Source: Blautia schinkii
Lineage (GTDB): Bacteria > Bacillota > Clostridia > Lachnospirales > Lachnospiraceae
Assembly: GCF_013304825.1 (NCBI RefSeq)
Contig: NZ_JAAWUO010000020.1
Coordinates: forward strand, 1-64,000
Direction: 5' to 3'
DNA length: 64,000 nt
The notes under the pieces: model-generated
Told to the model about the DNA's origin: nothing
Databases searched by the model: none
The model's input: the letters and a program-made list of their open reading frames with translations, nothing else
Part shown: piece after piece, positions 9,598-17,557 of the stretch
How the letters are laid out: each line of letters opens with the position of its first letter
Position numbering within the stretch: position 1 is the stretch's first letter
Translations under genes and position numbers: made by a program

Positions 9598-10404
9598 CTA
9601 GCGCCCAAGAATAGCTTCAGTCATTTGGATCACACGTTTATTTTCTTTGATATCATGAACACGGACAAAAGCACAACCTTTCATGATGCCGATTACTGTT
9701 GTCGCAAGAGTTCCCTCAACACGCTGGTCAACCGGAAGATCAAGGGTAAGTCCGATCATGGATTTTCTGGAAGTACCGAGAAGAACAGGATATCCAAGCT
9801 TCTGGAAGAGCTCAAGGTTATCCATAGTCATAAGATTCATCTCATAGTTTTTTCCGAATCCAACGCCAGGATCGAGAATGATCTTATCATCTGCAATGCC
9901 GGCACGTTTGGCGATATTGACGCATTCCTGTGTCTCAGCAAGCATGTCTACAATGAAATTATTGTATTCTGTATTAGCTTTATTATGCATCAGACAGCAT
10001 GGAGCATTGTATTTTGCAATAACAGGAGCCATCTCAGGATCATATTTCAGTCCCCAGATATCGTTGATCAGATCAGCGCCGTTTTTCAGGGATTCCTCAG
10101 CAACACTGCCTTTGTATGTATCTACAGAGATAGGAATGTCAAAACGTTTTTTTACAGCTTCAATAACAGGCAGAATGCGCTCGATTTCTTCCTGTGCACC
10201 AACCGGCGTGTGACCAGGACGGGTAGATTCACCGCCGATATCCAGGATATCAGCGCCGTCAGCAATCATGCTTTCGGTATGTCTCAGGGCATTGTCCATG
10301 TCGTTCCATTTTCCACCGTCTGAGAAAGAGTCCGGTGTGACATTCAAAATACCCATAATATATGTTTTATTTTTTACATCAAATTCACGATTTCCGATTT
10401 TCAT
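9598..10404 (-). CDS. folP: Dihydropteroate synthase
   Basis: Joins hydroxymethyl-dihydropterin pyrophosphate to p-aminobenzoate, giving dihydropteroate; the sulfonamide target. 268 aa from the ATG at 10404, chosen because AGGAGG precedes it by 7 nt; the open frame extends 19 codons further without a site. Motifs: IMGILNVTPDSFSDGGKW at about 14-31, GADILDIGGESTRPG near 55-69, DLINDIWG near 113, and DPGVGFGK near 196. It lies between the HD hydrolase (11 nt upstream) and folBK. Confidence 0.93.
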   Translation of the reverse strand: MKIGNREFDVKNKTYIMGILNVTPDSFSDGGKWNDMDNALRHTESMIADGADILDIGGESTRPGHTPVGAQEEIERILPVIEAVKKRFDIPISVDTYKGSVAEESLKNGADLINDIWGLKYDPEMAPVIAKYNAPCCLMHNKANTEYNNFIVDMLAETQECVNIAKRAGIADDKIILDPGVGFGKNYEMNLMTMDNLELFQKLGYPVLLGTSRKSMIGLTLDLPVDQRVEGTLATTVIGIMKGCAFVRVHDIKENKRVIQMTEAILGR

Positions 10405-10415
10405 GGAAAAACCTC

Positions 10416-10892
10416 CTAATATTGGATCGTCATATTTTTTTTCTGCGGAGACCAGTAGCATTCCGGTTCTGCTTTGCAGGAGAAACAGTTTCTGGATTTC
10501 TTGTCTGCAGTGTAGATCAGTTTTCCAAGTATGGACTGGTCACTCTGGGCACGGTGTCCGCGGATGGCAGAAACGATAGCCATGATCTCGTCCCTGTAAA
10601 ATCCAAGTTCGTTAAGGATCTGTTCTGCGATCAGAGCTCCGGCCTCATCATGCGGCGTACCATCTTCGTACTGTCTGGCACGTCCGATATCATGCAGAAG
10701 AGCAGTGCAGTAGATCATTTCCTTTGAGACAGGATAAGCTTGTTCAAGAGCCTCTATGTAAGCAAGTCTGGCAACATCCAGAAAATGTTCCGGTGTATGT
10801 CTGCAGAACTTTCGGTGCTTCTCCAGGATCTGAAGTTTCCCGAGCTCTTTCTGATAGAGAGGATGGTTCCAGATCTGGTTCACCATGTCCAT
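10416..10892 (-). CDS. HD-domain hydrolase in the folate operon
   Basis: A 158-aa HD-superfamily metal-dependent phosphohydrolase. Visible ligands are H36 (TPEHFLDV) and the H67-D68 doublet (ALLHDIGR), with a second HDEAG segment near residue 81. The C-terminus has a cysteine cluster, NCFSCKAEPECYW. The ATG overlaps the TGA of folE by one base (TGATG), so translation is coupled to folE. Its place between folE and folP makes it a candidate for the unassigned removal of phosphates from dihydroneopterin triphosphate, which is inference from context only. It could instead be a general nucleotide or housekeeping phosphatase. Confidence 0.8.
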   Translation of the reverse strand: MDMVNQIWNHPLYQKELGKLQILEKHRKFCRHTPEHFLDVARLAYIEALEQAYPVSKEMIYCTALLHDIGRARQYEDGTPHDEAGALIAEQILNELGFYRDEIMAIVSAIRGHRAQSDQSILGKLIYTADKKSRNCFSCKAEPECYWSPQKKNMTIQY

Positions 10893-11449
10893 CAGTCTTT
10901 TACCATTGCAAGGAACTGTTTCTGAAGTTCCATATTTTCTTTAAATTCGCCTCTTGTAACAGTTGTGACGGTTTTGCTTCCCGGTTTTTTGATTCCACGC
11001 ATAGTCATGCAGGTGTGTTCTGCTTCCAGCATAACCATAATTCCTTTTGGATCAAGAACTCTCTCCAATGCATCTGCAATCTGAACAGTAAGACGCTCCT
11101 GGATCTGAGGCCTTCTTGCGTAAACATCTACTGTACGGGCCAGTTTGCTTAAACCGGTAACTTTGCCGTTTGGAATATAGGCAATATGGGCTTTTCCATA
11201 AAATGGCATCAGATGATGCTCGCACATGGAATAAAAAGTGATATCTTTTTCCAAAACCATCTCATTATTTTCTACATGGAACTGCTTCTGAAGATATTCG
11301 TCTGCCTCGTTGTCAAGTCCGCCGTAAATTTCTTCACACATACGGGCAATACGCTCAGGTGTTCCCTGAAGACCCTCTCTGTCAACATCTTCGCCGATTC
11401 CTTCAAGAAGAAGCTTGATCGCCTCTTCAACTTTCGCTTTGTCTACCAT
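10892..11449 (-). CDS. folE: GTP cyclohydrolase I
   Basis: First enzyme of folate synthesis, GTP to dihydroneopterin triphosphate, 185 aa. The start at 11449 is preceded by GGAGG; the frame runs 11 codons further upstream without one. The zinc site is visible as the Cys of [20 protein letters not shown] with its two His, together with [11 protein letters not shown] near the C-terminus. It is the first gene of the folate operon and is translationally coupled to the HD gene. The upstream leader has a structured RNA with its own terminator (11556-11709), which may be independent or may attenuate this operon. Confidence 0.95.
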   Translation of the reverse strand: MVDKAKVEEAIKLLLEGIGEDVDREGLQGTPERIARMCEEIYGGLDNEADEYLQKQFHVENNEMVLEKDITFYSMCEHHLMPFYGKAHIAYIPNGKVTGLSKLARTVDVYARRPQIQERLTVQIADALERVLDPKGIMVMLEAEHTCMTMRGIKKPGSKTVTTVTRGEFKENMELQKQFLAMVKD

Positions 11450-11555
11450 AAATAACAACCTCCATTTTGTTAAAAAAATCACAGCTTTCGGAGACTGTCT
11501 TTTTTATTTTTGGGCATAAAAAAAGATATCTCCAATTGTAATAGAACGTATGTCG

Positions 11556-11709
11556 AAAAAAGCCCTACACAATATGAGATACTCTCTTATATTGCTGCAA
11601 CGGGTGCGAACTTCATACCGTAAGACGTACTTTTCGTTCTGGCGACAACTCCCCATTCGCCAAACACTTGACGCATAAAGTCCTATTTTGCATATCATTC
11701 ATTTCAGGG
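11556..11709 (-). ncRNA. Structured small RNA upstream of folE (6S RNA-like candidate)
   Basis: About 154 nt, read leftward from a promoter at 11741-11713. The 5' end CCCT pairs with AGGG just before a run of six T, and ATGATATG near the 5' end pairs with CATATTGT near the 3' end, so the molecule is closed by a long interrupted helix. Two inner hairpins are clear, GGCGA...TCGCC and GAAC...GTTC. An alternative hairpin CAATAT...ATATTG uses the 3' arm. No protein reading fits. A closing helix around an open centre, with its own promoter and terminator, suggests 6S RNA, but a riboswitch or attenuator for folE is also possible. The identity is not certain. Confidence 0.5.
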
Positions 11710-11712
11710 ACA

Positions 11713-11741
11713 AGTATACCATATACTAATACAATAAGAAA
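11713..11741 (-). promoter_or_regulatory. Promoter of the small RNA / folE region
   Basis: On the minus strand an extended -10, TGG-TATACT (TATACT at 11718-11713), with a weak TTTCTT 17 nt upstream. The expected start is within a few bases of the CCCT that begins the structured RNA. Confidence 0.6.
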
Positions 11742-11874
11742 GGGAAAATGATAAAAAAATATCACAAAAATGGTGGATATGTTCTATGAATTATGTAGTA
11801 TTATCTATAGATTTGGCCGATTTTTACAGACTGTACCAGGTACAAAAGAAAGAAAAAGTAAAAGGCAGATAATT

Positions 11875-11902
11875 CCCGGAACAGTTAAAGTTCTGTTCCG
11901 GG
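11875..11902 (-). terminator. Hairpin after the hypothetical pair
   Basis: CCCGGAACAG (11875-11884) and CTGTTCCGGG (11893-11902) form a perfect 10-bp stem 10 bases beyond the stop of the 91-aa gene. The T tract is poor, so it may be a terminator or simply a 3'-end stabilising hairpin. Confidence 0.55.
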
Positions 11903-11911
11903 TCAGAAGAA

Positions 11912-12187
11912 CTAATGTTGTATCATTTTCATCAGATTTACGATTCGGTCGAGCCTGGCTGCATCTGCCGGATTCTTTCCCATTTTGATCACTTCTATGA
12001 TCGTGGAAATTTCATGGGAGCTGAAATTCAATCCGGCATTTTTTCCCCTGGAAGCAGCTTCCATAATAAAAGGTAGCAGTTCTGAAGGATTTTTCCCCAA
12101 TCCCTGATCCGCCAGATTCTGAAGCATGGAGAGTTTTTGTGGATCCATCTGGGAAAGGCGGGGGTCTTTTTTCCAGTCGTCACTCAT
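11912..12187 (-). CDS. Conserved-looking hypothetical protein, 91 aa
   Basis: Small, soluble, mostly helical protein (SDDWKKDPRLSQMDPQKL at the start; no membrane segment or signal peptide). The start ATG overlaps the TGA of the upstream 118-aa gene by four bases (ATGA) and a good GGAGG lies within that gene, so both are translated together. The SQMDPQKLSMLQNLADQG region resembles short helical proteins of clostridia, but no family was recognised and no function is proposed. Confidence 0.72.
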   Translation of the reverse strand: MSDDWKKDPRLSQMDPQKLSMLQNLADQGLGKNPSELLPFIMEAASRGKNAGLNFSSHEISTIIEVIKMGKNPADAARLDRIVNLMKMIQH

Positions 12188-12540
12188 GGATTATCACCTC
12201 CTGGTGGATTTTCATTCATGATCTTCATCATCTGTATGGTTGCCATAAGATTGGTGATCTGATCAATCTGTCTGCGGTTTTGGCTTCCGCAGCACTTTCG
12301 TATATCCTGCAGCATTTCCATAGGATCGTTTACGGAGACACTGGCTGCCTGCATATCCGGATAATAACTGCGATTCTGAAACAAAGTCATAGTATTAATA
12401 AGCTCCTGGGTTTTGGCATACATGGACAGAAACCGCTGACCTGATGGCGGAAGATAGGGGATCATAGCTTTCAGCATCTGATTTCGGTCACTTTCCACCA
12501 TTTCGTCCAGGGCAGTTCTGGCAATGAAATCCTGTTCCAT
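12184..12540 (-). CDS. Conserved-looking hypothetical protein, 118 aa
   Basis: First gene of a two-gene leftward unit, preceded by AAGGA at 7 nt from the ATG. The protein is soluble and helical, rich in Met and Gln (LMATIQMMKIMNENPPGG at the C-terminus), with no recognisable catalytic motif. The four-base overlap with the 91-aa gene and the similar composition suggest that the two products interact. Function unknown. Confidence 0.72.
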   Translation of the reverse strand: MEQDFIARTALDEMVESDRNQMLKAMIPYLPPSGQRFLSMYAKTQELINTMTLFQNRSYYPDMQAASVSVNDPMEMLQDIRKCCGSQNRRQIDQITNLMATIQMMKIMNENPPGGDNP

Positions 12541-12648
12541 AAAAAAGTCCTTTTTCCTGAAATCTATGATTTCTGAAACAGAAATATGACAGAAACACGA
12601 AAACTGCCATAATATATATAGAAGAAATTTTTAATAAGGGAAACAGAT

Positions 12649-12783
12649 ATGGGAACTGAAAAAAAGCAGAAGCTTGTGATCGATGGAAATGCTTTTTATG
12701 AGATAGATCTGAAATGTCTGGAAGATAAGAAAAAGGAGCAGGAAGAGGCCAAAAAACAAGACCAGAAAGGGCAGAGGAAATAA
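12649..12783 (+). CDS. Small lysine-rich protein, 44 aa
   Basis: A short gene starting at ATG 12649 with AAGGG upstream. The product begins MGTEKKQKLVIDGNAFYEID and ends in a strongly charged Lys/Glu/Gln tail. Its 3' end lies in the 5' arm of an intrinsic terminator, a common arrangement for a real, independently transcribed short gene. It is divergent from the 118-aa hypothetical gene. No family recognised. Confidence 0.6.
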   Translation: MGTEKKQKLVIDGNAFYEIDLKCLEDKKKEQEEAKKQDQKGQRK

Positions 12784-12797
12784 CCTCTGCCCCTTTT
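12769..12797 (+). terminator. Terminator overlapping the end of the 44-aa gene
   Basis: GGGCAGAGG (12769-12777) pairs perfectly with CCTCTGCCC (12784-12792) and is followed by CTTTT. The stop codon is in the loop. It lies between convergent genes and may also serve the cysteine-rich gene from the other side. Confidence 0.75.
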
Positions 12798-12810
12798 GGG
12801 AGAAAAGAAA

Positions 12811-13116
12811 TCAGCAGCATCCACATCCGTTATTTCCGCAACACAGCAGAAGAAGGATAATGATCCAGCAGCTATCATTACAGCTGTTGTTATTGCATCC
12901 GCAGCTATTATTATTTCCGCAGCAGCAAAGCAGGCAGATGATCCAGAGAATGCAGGAGCAGCTGTTTCCACTGCCAAACAGGGAAGTTCCCCATCCATTG
13001 TTGCATCCACAGCCATTGTTGCACCCACAGCCATTGTTGCATCCACAGTTATTGCCACATCCGGAATCACAGCCGCATCCACAGTCATTACAGTTTGTAG
13101 CCGCTAAGTCACTCAT
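12811..13116 (-). CDS. Very cysteine-rich repeat protein, 101 aa
   Basis: Of 101 residues 26 are Cys, with many Gly and Asn. The N-terminal half is a GCGCNN hexapeptide repeat (about residues 12-39); the C-terminal half has two short hydrophobic Cys runs (SCILWIICLLCCC and CWIIILLLLCC). It starts at ATG 13116 with GGAGG at 9 nt. Similar clostridial proteins are named chorion-class high-cysteine or spore-coat-like proteins; this is resemblance, not proof. Roles could be disulfide cross-linking in a coat or metal binding. The antisense frame of this repeat is also open, but only this strand has a ribosome binding site. Confidence 0.68.
   Translation of the reverse strand: MSDLAATNCNDCGCGCDSGCGNNCGCNNGCGCNNGCGCNNGWGTSLFGSGNSCSCILWIICLLCCCGNNNSCGCNNNSCNDSCWIIILLLLCCGNNGCGCC
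13001..13054. repeat. Three 18-bp tandem repeats
   Basis: Units TTGCATCCACAGCCATTG, TTGCACCCACAGCCATTG and TTGCATCCACAGTTATTG follow each other without a gap. They encode, on the minus strand, the Asn-Asn-Gly-Cys-Gly-Cys hexapeptides of the cysteine-rich protein. Copy number may vary between strains. Confidence 0.85.
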
Positions 13117-13186
13117 TGATAAGTCCTCCGAAAAATTTGATTACACTTCATCATATGAGGGGAGTCTGTCCCAGGTTACAAAAAAG

Positions 13187-13215
13187 TTGACAGTGTTTAT
13201 TCATTACGATATAAT
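13187..13215 (+). promoter_or_regulatory. Sigma-A promoter of the cell wall hydrolase gene
   Basis: TTGACA at 13187-13192 and TATAAT at 13210-13215 are separated by 17 nt, a perfect consensus, about 80 bp before the start codon of the next gene. Confidence 0.88.
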
Positions 13216-13294
13216 AAACCTAATGTAACAATTTTGTAATTTTTAGAAACAGATCCGATATACTCTCGTCGGTTCAGAAAGAATGGGGAAAATT

Positions 13295-14650
13295 ATGAAG
13301 AGTTTCAGAAAAAAGAACTGGTTCAAAGGCCTGATGATGGCCGCGCTGCTTCTGATGGGATGTACTTTCCTTTCGCATTCGGCTACAGAAGTACAGGCAG
13401 CAACTGCCGGATTTAAAACCATTAACGGAAAGACCTACTACATAAAAAGTAATGGAAGCAAACAGAAAGGCTGGCTTACTCTCGGAAAATATAAATATTA
13501 TTTCAATAAAAAAACAGGTGTCCAGGTCAAGGGATGGCTCAATGTGAACGGTAAAAAAACATATTATTTTACCAGTAAAAAAGGCGTAATGGTAACAGGA
13601 TGGCTGACTGATTCAAAAAAACATAAACGCTACTTTGATCCGGCTACTGGTAAGCTGACCAGAGGCTGGATGAAGGACAGTAAAGGTTATAGATATTATT
13701 TTACGAGCGGTGAAGGTGTTATGGTTACTGGCTGGATGAAAGACAGCAAAGGTCATCGGCGCTATTTTTATAAAGGTTCCGGAATAATGGCAACGAAATG
13801 GCTGAAGAATACCAGCAAGAATATTAATTATTATTTTGAACCAGATACTGGCTATATGGCTACAGGTTGGAAGACTATCAGTAAAAAGAAGTATTATTTT
13901 GAGAAAAACACAGGTTATATGGTTACCGGTTTAAAGACCATCAGCGGAAAAAAATATTATTTCAAATCAGATGGTTCCATGGCCGTCAGCACAACGGTAA
14001 CAGTTAGCGGAGTTACTTATACGATTTCTTCAACCGGAGTGGCCTCAGTTAAGATAAATGACAATAATAGTGGAAGTTCTTCCCATCCGGATAAGAATCT
14101 GAGCAATGGAAATGTAAAGGTTTACGATACTAAAAATTCCAGATATTATACCATGGTCAAAGAGTATAAGAGTCATCCGGGAATTGCCAATGGCAAGACA
14201 ACAGATGAGGAACTTCTTGCTGCACTCTGCGAGTCCGAGGCGGGGGATCAGGGAAAGATCGGAATGGAAGCGGTAGCGCTCTGCGTTCTGAACCGTACGA
14301 TCAAGACAGATAAAGAATTTCCATCAACGATACGTGGTGTGATCTACGAAAATATTGGAAGCAGCACAACAGCTCAGTATTCCGTAGTCCGTGACGGTGC
14401 TCTTTTGAAACGACTGAATGGCAATTTCGAGAATCGTACTCTTGCATATCAGGCTGCCAGAGAGGCTATGACTATTTTTAATAATTATGTTAAAAACGGG
14501 AAAGCCAGAACATTAAAAGGATTTAAACAGAAAGATTTCAAATATATGTATTTTATGATGAACAGTGCTTTCAAAAAACAGCCGTTGAATTTTAGTAAAG
14601 TTAAATATGAAGTCTACAAAGATCATACGTTTTTTGTAGACTGGGTATAA
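13295..14650 (+). CDS. Secreted cell wall hydrolase with cell-wall-binding repeats (SleB-like)
   Basis: Exported protein of 451 aa from the ATG at 13295 (GGGGA lies 7 nt upstream; an ATG at 13283 is also in frame but has no site). A signal peptide with a long hydrophobic core ends near VQA-ATA, at about residues 34-37. Residues from about 40 to 245 hold roughly ten glucan/choline-binding-like repeats of the form GWLT...KYYF...G.MVTG. After a Ser/Asn-rich linker, residues about 300-451 match the SleB/CwlJ cell wall hydrolase domain (LLAALCESEAGDQGKIGMEA then VLNR), with the Glu of CESEAGD as the likely catalytic acid. It should bind and cut cell wall peptidoglycan; a spore cortex role is possible. 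It has its own strong promoter and terminator. Confidence 0.88.
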   Translation: MKSFRKKNWFKGLMMAALLLMGCTFLSHSATEVQAATAGFKTINGKTYYIKSNGSKQKGWLTLGKYKYYFNKKTGVQVKGWLNVNGKKTYYFTSKKGVMVTGWLTDSKKHKRYFDPATGKLTRGWMKDSKGYRYYFTSGEGVMVTGWMKDSKGHRRYFYKGSGIMATKWLKNTSKNINYYFEPDTGYMATGWKTISKKKYYFEKNTGYMVTGLKTISGKKYYFKSDGSMAVSTTVTVSGVTYTISSTGVASVKINDNNSGSSSHPDKNLSNGNVKVYDTKNSRYYTMVKEYKSHPGIANGKTTDEELLAALCESEAGDQGKIGMEAVALCVLNRTIKTDKEFPSTIRGVIYENIGSSTTAQYSVVRDGALLKRLNGNFENRTLAYQAAREAMTIFNNYVKNGKARTLKGFKQKDFKYMYFMMNSAFKKQPLNFSKVKYEVYKDHTFFVDWV

Positions 14651-14657
14651 GAAACAG

Positions 14658-14690
14658 TTCCCTGTCTGGTGTCAGGCAGGGGATTTTTTC
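14658..14690 (+). terminator. Intrinsic terminator
   Basis: TCCCTGTCTG, a short GTGT loop and CAGGCAGGGGA form a stem with one G-T pair, followed by six T. It closes the cell wall hydrolase gene. Confidence 0.85.
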
Positions 14691-14714
14691 ATACTTCATA
14701 ACAGGAGGGCATAT

Positions 14715-16439
14715 ATGAATCCTTATTTCCAGGTGATCATATGGGCAGCAGGCATTGTTCTGCTGTTTGTCGTTTTAATAGCATGGAATAACCATAAATG
14801 GAAAAAAATACAGCGGAACCGTATTCGCAGGATATTTGGCAAGGTTCCTGAACGGGAATATTCTCCGGATGATCTGGAACGGATTTCTCACTATTTCCGC
14901 AGAAAAGAAAGTGCCGGTTTTTGTATTGATGATATTACATGGAACGATCTGGATATGGACCGTGTTTTCATGCAGATGAATCAGACAGTTTCTTCGCCTG
15001 GTGAAGATGTTCTTTATGATATGCTCCGAAGACCTGCTTTTGATAAAAAAATACTGGAAGAACGGGAAAAAGAGATAAGATTTTTCGATACTCATGAGCA
15101 GGAACGCACAGAACTCCAGCTGATGTTAGCTTCTGTCGGAAAAACTAGGATCGGTTCCCTGTCAGATACAGTTCTGGCATTAAAAGATGCTCCGGTTATT
15201 GATCTTAAAATCCATATTGTCATGCTTGCAGCACTTCTTTCAAGTCTTTTTATTTTGCTTCCGATGTATCCGATGGCAGGTTTTCTTGTATTTATCTGTC
15301 TGATGATCGCAAATATTGTCATTTATTATGCAAGTATCGGTCAGAAGGTCATGGAAGCCTATCTGGACTGTTTTAATCATCTTCTGAAAATGCTGGGAGC
15401 AGCAGACGATATGCAGACTGTGGACTGGCCGGAAGTCAAAAAACAGATGGATGCTATCAGAGAAGGGAAAAAAGAATTCGGCCGTTTTCGGAAAAAAGCT
15501 GTTATGCTTACCAGTAAAAATGCAGACTCCGGAGATCCGTTTCAGATTTTTATGAGTTATGTGCGGATGGTTTTTCATGTTGATATTTTAATGTATAATT
15601 CCGTGCTGAAAGAAGTTCAGGATAAAACAGGACAGATCATGAACCTGATCGACAATATCGGAGAGCTGGACGCACTGATCTCCATTGCTTCTTTCCGTCG
15701 GATACTGCCTGAGTGGTGTAACCCGGAGTTTATACTCTGGAAAGAAGAGGATCATCAACCAGTACGCCTGGAAACAGAAGCTCTCTATCATCCGCTGATC
15801 TCTAATCCGGTGGCCAACAGCATTACAGCAGAGGGAGGAACGCTGATCACTGGTTCCAATGCCTCCGGCAAGTCCACTTTTCTTAAAAATGTGGCTATCA
15901 ACGGCATTCTGGCACAGACGATCCACACCTGTACAGCATCATCCTGCCATATGCCATTTCTCAAGGTCATGACTTCCATGGCACTAAGAGATGATATCAG
16001 CAGTGGTGAGAGTTATTTTATCGTAGAGATTCGCTCCCTGAAACGGATTCTGGATGAAAGCCGTAAAAAAGAGCCTCTTCTCTGTGTGATTGATGAAGTG
16101 TTAAGAGGAACGAATACAATTGAACGTATTGCAGCTTCTTCTCAGATTCTTAATGTACTTCGCGGAAACTGGATGCTGCCTTTTGCGGCGACCCATGATA
16201 TTGAGCTTTCCTATATTCTGGATGGTATTTATAGAAATTATCATTTCAAAGAAGAAGTCAAAGACAGGGAGATAGTGTTTAATTATCTGCTTCAGCGGGG
16301 AAGAGCCACAACAAGGAATGCAATTCGTCTTCTGGATATGCTGGGATACGATCCTGAACTTGTGAAGGATGCCGGAAACGCAGCAGTAGAATTTGAGCAC
16401 ACAGGTGTCTGGAAAAAAATTCTTGCACAGAAGAGATAG
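14715..16439 (+). CDS. Membrane-anchored MutS-like ATPase
   Basis: 574-aa protein with the MutS family ATPase domain but no mismatch-recognition domain. Membrane segments lie at about residues 7-25 and, as a pair, at about 160-210. The lever-like helical middle is followed by Walker A LITGSNASGKSTFLK near 377-391, a SSGESYF signature-like segment near 435, and Walker B LLCVIDEVLRGTNT near 454-467. The N-terminal membrane anchors set it apart from MutS1 and MutS2. It is a stand-alone gene with GGAGGG at good spacing. It may act on DNA at the membrane, but its role in this family is not known to me. Confidence 0.82.
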   Translation: MNPYFQVIIWAAGIVLLFVVLIAWNNHKWKKIQRNRIRRIFGKVPEREYSPDDLERISHYFRRKESAGFCIDDITWNDLDMDRVFMQMNQTVSSPGEDVLYDMLRRPAFDKKILEEREKEIRFFDTHEQERTELQLMLASVGKTRIGSLSDTVLALKDAPVIDLKIHIVMLAALLSSLFILLPMYPMAGFLVFICLMIANIVIYYASIGQKVMEAYLDCFNHLLKMLGAADDMQTVDWPEVKKQMDAIREGKKEFGRFRKKAVMLTSKNADSGDPFQIFMSYVRMVFHVDILMYNSVLKEVQDKTGQIMNLIDNIGELDALISIASFRRILPEWCNPEFILWKEEDHQPVRLETEALYHPLISNPVANSITAEGGTLITGSNASGKSTFLKNVAINGILAQTIHTCTASSCHMPFLKVMTSMALRDDISSGESYFIVEIRSLKRILDESRKKEPLLCVIDEVLRGTNTIERIAASSQILNVLRGNWMLPFAATHDIELSYILDGIYRNYHFKEEVKDREIVFNYLLQRGRATTRNAIRLLDMLGYDPELVKDAGNAAVEFEHTGVWKKILAQKR

Positions 16440-16553
16440 GACAGGTATAATCGGATAGAAATCAATACTGTAAATTAATAAAAATAGAATATATATTAAA
16501 GTGGAATGAAAATGTCTGCTTTATATTCAATTTAGATTCAAGGAGTAGATTAT

Positions 16554-17030
16554 ATGCAGGTGAAAATCTATACAGACGGTGCAGCCCGTGGAAATCCTGA
16601 CGGACCAGGCGGCTATGGAGCAGTTCTTCAGTATATTGACACCAAAGGACAGCTTCACGAAAGAGAATTATCAAGAGGGTATCGGAAAACTACGAACAAT
16701 CGAATGGAACTGATGGCAGCCATTGTGGCACTGGAAGCTCTTACACGTCCCTGCCAGGTGGATCTCTATTCTGATTCCAAATATCTGGTAGATGCTTTTA
16801 ACCAGCACTGGATCGATTCCTGGCTCAGGAAGAACTGGAAACGCGGAAAGAATGAAGATGTAAAGAATGTAGATCTCTGGAAACGCCTTTTAAAGGCCAA
16901 AGAACAGCATCAGGTAAACTTCCACTGGGTTAAAGGACATGCAGATAATCCGTTAAATGAACGGTGCGATCAACTTGCAACATCGGCAGCAGATGGCAAT
17001 GAACTTTACGTAGATGAAGGCCTGAAATAA
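16554..17030 (+). CDS. rnhA: Ribonuclease HI
   Basis: Cleaves the RNA strand of RNA-DNA hybrids during replication and R-loop removal. 158 aa, standard length. The catalytic set D8 (IYTDGAARGNPGG-like), E52 (NNRMELMA), D74 (YSDSKYLV) and D139 (NERCDQLA) is complete, with H129 in HWVKGHA. The start follows AAGGAG. It lies alone between the MutS-like gene and the tyrS T-box leader. Confidence 0.95.
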   Translation: MQVKIYTDGAARGNPDGPGGYGAVLQYIDTKGQLHERELSRGYRKTTNNRMELMAAIVALEALTRPCQVDLYSDSKYLVDAFNQHWIDSWLRKNWKRGKNEDVKNVDLWKRLLKAKEQHQVNFHWVKGHADNPLNERCDQLATSAADGNELYVDEGLK

Positions 17031-17109
17031 TAATTTTAAATGGCCGTTTTCTGTAAAATAAGCAACTATATTCTGCTGCTTTAAGTTGTCAAAGCAATAT
17101 TAAAATTTC

Positions 17110-17138
17110 TTGACAAACAAAAAAGCAGTTTGTATACT
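17110..17138 (+). promoter_or_regulatory. Sigma-A promoter of tyrS
   Basis: TTGACA at 17110-17115, a 17-nt spacer and TATACT at 17133-17138. It drives the T-box leader that follows. Confidence 0.88.
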
Positions 17139-17149
17139 TCATATAGTAT

Positions 17150-17475
17150 AGTAAAAGGCGAGGAAGGGAAGAAGTAACCCAGGGAAAACCCCACAGAGAG
17201 CAGCCGGCAGGTGAGAGGCGCAGGGTGGAACTTTCGTGAATACATCCCGGAGCTGCGCACCGAATCATGATTTAATACTGTGAAATATAGATTTTACAGA
17301 TAGGCTGCGACGGATAGCACCCGTTATTGTGCTGAAGTGATTTTATATCTTGTTATATATTGACATAAAGGATATAAATTCACTTTATGAGGCAGGAAAT
17401 GCGAGTTTTCTGTAAATTTAGGTGGTAACGCGGGACCCGGTTCTCGTCCTAAACGGACAGGAACCGGGCATTTTT
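17150..17475 (+). promoter_or_regulatory. Tyrosine T-box leader with terminator/antiterminator
   Basis: The conserved T-box TTAGGTGGTAACGCGG lies at 17418-17433. Stem I with GCGCAG...CTGCGC has a specifier TAC (Tyr) at 17241-17243, in the usual context before ATCCCGGAGC. The terminator is CCCGGTTC..GTCC paired with GGAC..GAACCGGG at 17436-17467, followed by a T-rich run. Uncharged tRNA-Tyr is expected to stabilise the antiterminator and switch on tyrS. Confidence 0.93.
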
Positions 17476-17557
17476 ATTTTTTACGCTAATACTGTAAATT
17501 ATAAACTTTATGTAACAAAAAAGCGTAAACATAAAAGCTATACAGGAGGAAAGAACA

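Noticed and set aside
9415-10323. Plus-strand open frame of 302 codons
   Set aside because: Opposite folP and folBK; no motif and no ribosome binding site.
11521-11720. THF riboswitch upstream of folE
   Set aside because: Expected for a clostridial folE, but the known THF aptamer motifs were not found; the element is kept as an unidentified structured RNA.
13001-13054. CRISPR-like repeat
   Set aside because: The 18-bp units are adjacent with no spacers and encode a protein repeat; no cas genes in the window.
12796-13107. Plus-strand Ala/Thr/Val-rich frame over the cysteine-rich gene
   Set aside because: Repetitive antisense of the GCGCNN repeat; only the minus strand has a GGAGG site at its ATG.
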